Below are positions 63,162-64,000 of a stretch of 64,000 nt of DNA, in pieces. The position numbers were made by a program, and so were the translations under genes. Each line of letters starts with the position of its first letter. Position 1 is the first letter of the stretch. Where the stretch lies: positions 124,001-188,000 of the forward strand of contig CALJES010000002.1 in NCBI GenBank assembly GCA_938074205.1. Direction: 5' to 3'. This DNA is from an uncultured bacterium (GTDB lineage Bacteria; Armatimonadota; UBA5829). The notes below the pieces were generated by a model. It did not search any database. It was not told where the DNA came from and saw nothing but the letters and a program-made list of their open reading frames with translations.

Positions 63162-63193
63162 GGCCACGGACTGGCCGGAAAACCTCAAGGAGG
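63162..63193 (+). promoter_or_regulatory. Candidate CsrA-binding region over the second flagellin Shine-Dalgarno
   Basis: GGCC (63162-63165) and GGCC (63173-63176) can form a small hairpin presenting GGA in its 7-nt loop. A second GGA follows at 63177-63179. A third lies within CTCAAGGAGGAAT, overlapping the Shine-Dalgarno AGGAGG (63188-63193), 7 nt before the ATG. Loop-presented GGA is the preferred CsrA target. Confidence 0.45.
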
Positions 63194-63200
63194 AATCGAA

Positions 63201-64000
63201 ATGAGTCTGAGGATCAATCTCAATTCCGCTAGCCTGACAGCACATAGAACACTGTCGGCAACGGACGCCGCGTTGGGCAAGAGCATTGAGCGCTTGTCCT
63301 CGGGCTTCCGGATCAACTCAGCAGGTGACGATCCTGCGGGGTTGGTCATCTCCGAAAAATTGCGTGCGCAGATAAGCGGCTTGGGACAGGCAATTCGCAA
63401 CGCTGGTGACGCGGTTAACATGGTAAAGACAGCAGAAGGAGCTCTGAACGAAGTTCACAGACTGCTCCGCTCGATGAGAGATCTAGCCGTTCATGCAGCA
63501 AACACTGGTGCAACTGACGCTGCTTCGGTTGCGGCCGACCAAGCCCAGATTGCCAACGCCATCCAGTCTCTGAACAAGATAGCTGCGGAGACGATGTTCG
63601 GTCAGAAGACGTTGCTGGACGGGTCCGCAGGAATCAAAGCAACGGTAATCGGCGACAAGGTTGTCTCAGCCGACTTTTCCTATGCAACCGGTTTGACAAA
63701 CGGTGCGCAGATATCGATCAATGTCACGTCGGCAGCAACTAAGGGAGTTGTGTATTCGAAAAACTTCGGTAACGAGAACAGCACAGTTGGCGCAGCTGGA
63801 ACGTTCTACATAAATGGCGTGGCCATTTCTTACTCTACTAACGACACCGTGACGCAGCTTAGAGCCGCAATCAACGCCGTTAGCAATCAGACCGGCGTGG
63901 TCGCCGCTCAAACAACAGCCGGCATAATTGACTTCAGGACGGTCAGATACGGTCACTCAGCCACTGTGGCAATATCCAGTGCCGGCGACATTCTTAACGG
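63201..64000 (+). CDS. Flagellin (second copy, truncated by window end)
   Basis: A second flagellin starts at ATG 63201 and is still open at 64000 (266 codons visible). The N-terminus SLRINLNSASLTAHRTLSAT and SIERLSSGFRINSAGDDPAG closely follows the first copy. The similarity continues into the variable region (for example GTFYINGVAISYSTNDTVTQ against GTFYINGIAISYSTDDTVAV), so the two are recent paralogues. The C-terminus is outside the window. Both flagellins may be needed for one filament. Confidence 0.95.
   Translation, partial: MSLRINLNSASLTAHRTLSATDAALGKSIERLSSGFRINSAGDDPAGLVISEKLRAQISGLGQAIRNAGDAVNMVKTAEGALNEVHRLLRSMRDLAVHAANTGATDAASVAADQAQIANAIQSLNKIAAETMFGQKTLLDGSAGIKATVIGDKVVSADFSYATGLTNGAQISINVTSAATKGVVYSKNFGNENSTVGAAGTFYINGVAISYSTNDTVTQLRAAINAVSNQTGVVAAQTTAGIIDFRTVRYGHSATVAISSAGDILN

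Overview
The window reads as a dense bacterial chromosome segment of about 50% GC with roughly 48 protein genes, one tRNA and no rRNA, CRISPR array or recognisable transposon. The flagellar genes include flgI (P-ring) and flgH (L-ring), and there is a heptose-phosphate pathway, so the cell is very likely diderm. PEP-CTERM sorting, STN-domain secreted proteins, DUF4091 and beta-helix secreted proteins, single-chain GlyQS and polysaccharide-degrading enzymes together resemble Armatimonadota or a neighbouring environmental phylum. That placement is inference from gene content and no marker search was possible.

Layout. 0.05-6.6 kb: FGGY sugar kinase, secreted S1/P1-type hydrolase, rsmG and mnmG (minus strand) with an alkaline phosphatase inserted on the plus strand. 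6.8-12.7 kb: polysaccharide deacetylase, a beta-helix protein paired with an M20 peptidase, a secreted protein of unknown function and a second M20 enzyme. 12.7-14.8 kb: heptose operon hddA-gmhA-gmhB. 14.9-18.6 kb: serC and iorAB. 19-26 kb: a frameshifted multidomain subtilase, a second beta-helix protein, a 52-residue PEP-CTERM peptide and a bactofilin-like membrane protein. 26-33.5 kb: ferredoxin, glyQS-dgt, polA, sppA, tRNA-Leu(CAA). 33.6-38.5 kb: L,D-transpeptidase, a Gly/Tyr-rich STN protein, a DUF4091 protein. 38.6-48 kb: MFS exporter, hisD-hisB-comEA-GH20, an STN-like secreted protein, a small membrane protein, dapA.

48.2-64 kb is a flagellar late-gene block, all on the plus strand: flgF-flgG-flgA-flgH-flgI-flgJ-flgM-flgN-flgK-flgL-fliW-csrA, then a 1400-residue methyltransferase/glycosyltransferase/TPR protein, then two flagellin genes, the second cut by the window end. 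Sigma-28-like promoters with the same architecture (12-nt spacer, GTCGATA core) precede flgF and both flagellins. FlgM (anti-sigma-28) and FliW-CsrA are encoded in the same block, and the flagellin Shine-Dalgarno regions carry paired GGA motifs suited to CsrA. Promoter, anti-sigma factor, translational repressor and its antagonist, chaperone, putative flagellin-modifying enzyme and target therefore all sit within 16 kb.

The observations I rate most worth following are the giant modification protein next to the flagellins, the minimal PEP-CTERM peptide with a folded leader, the Gly/Tyr-repeat STN protein, and the subtilase split by a one-base frameshift in a C run.
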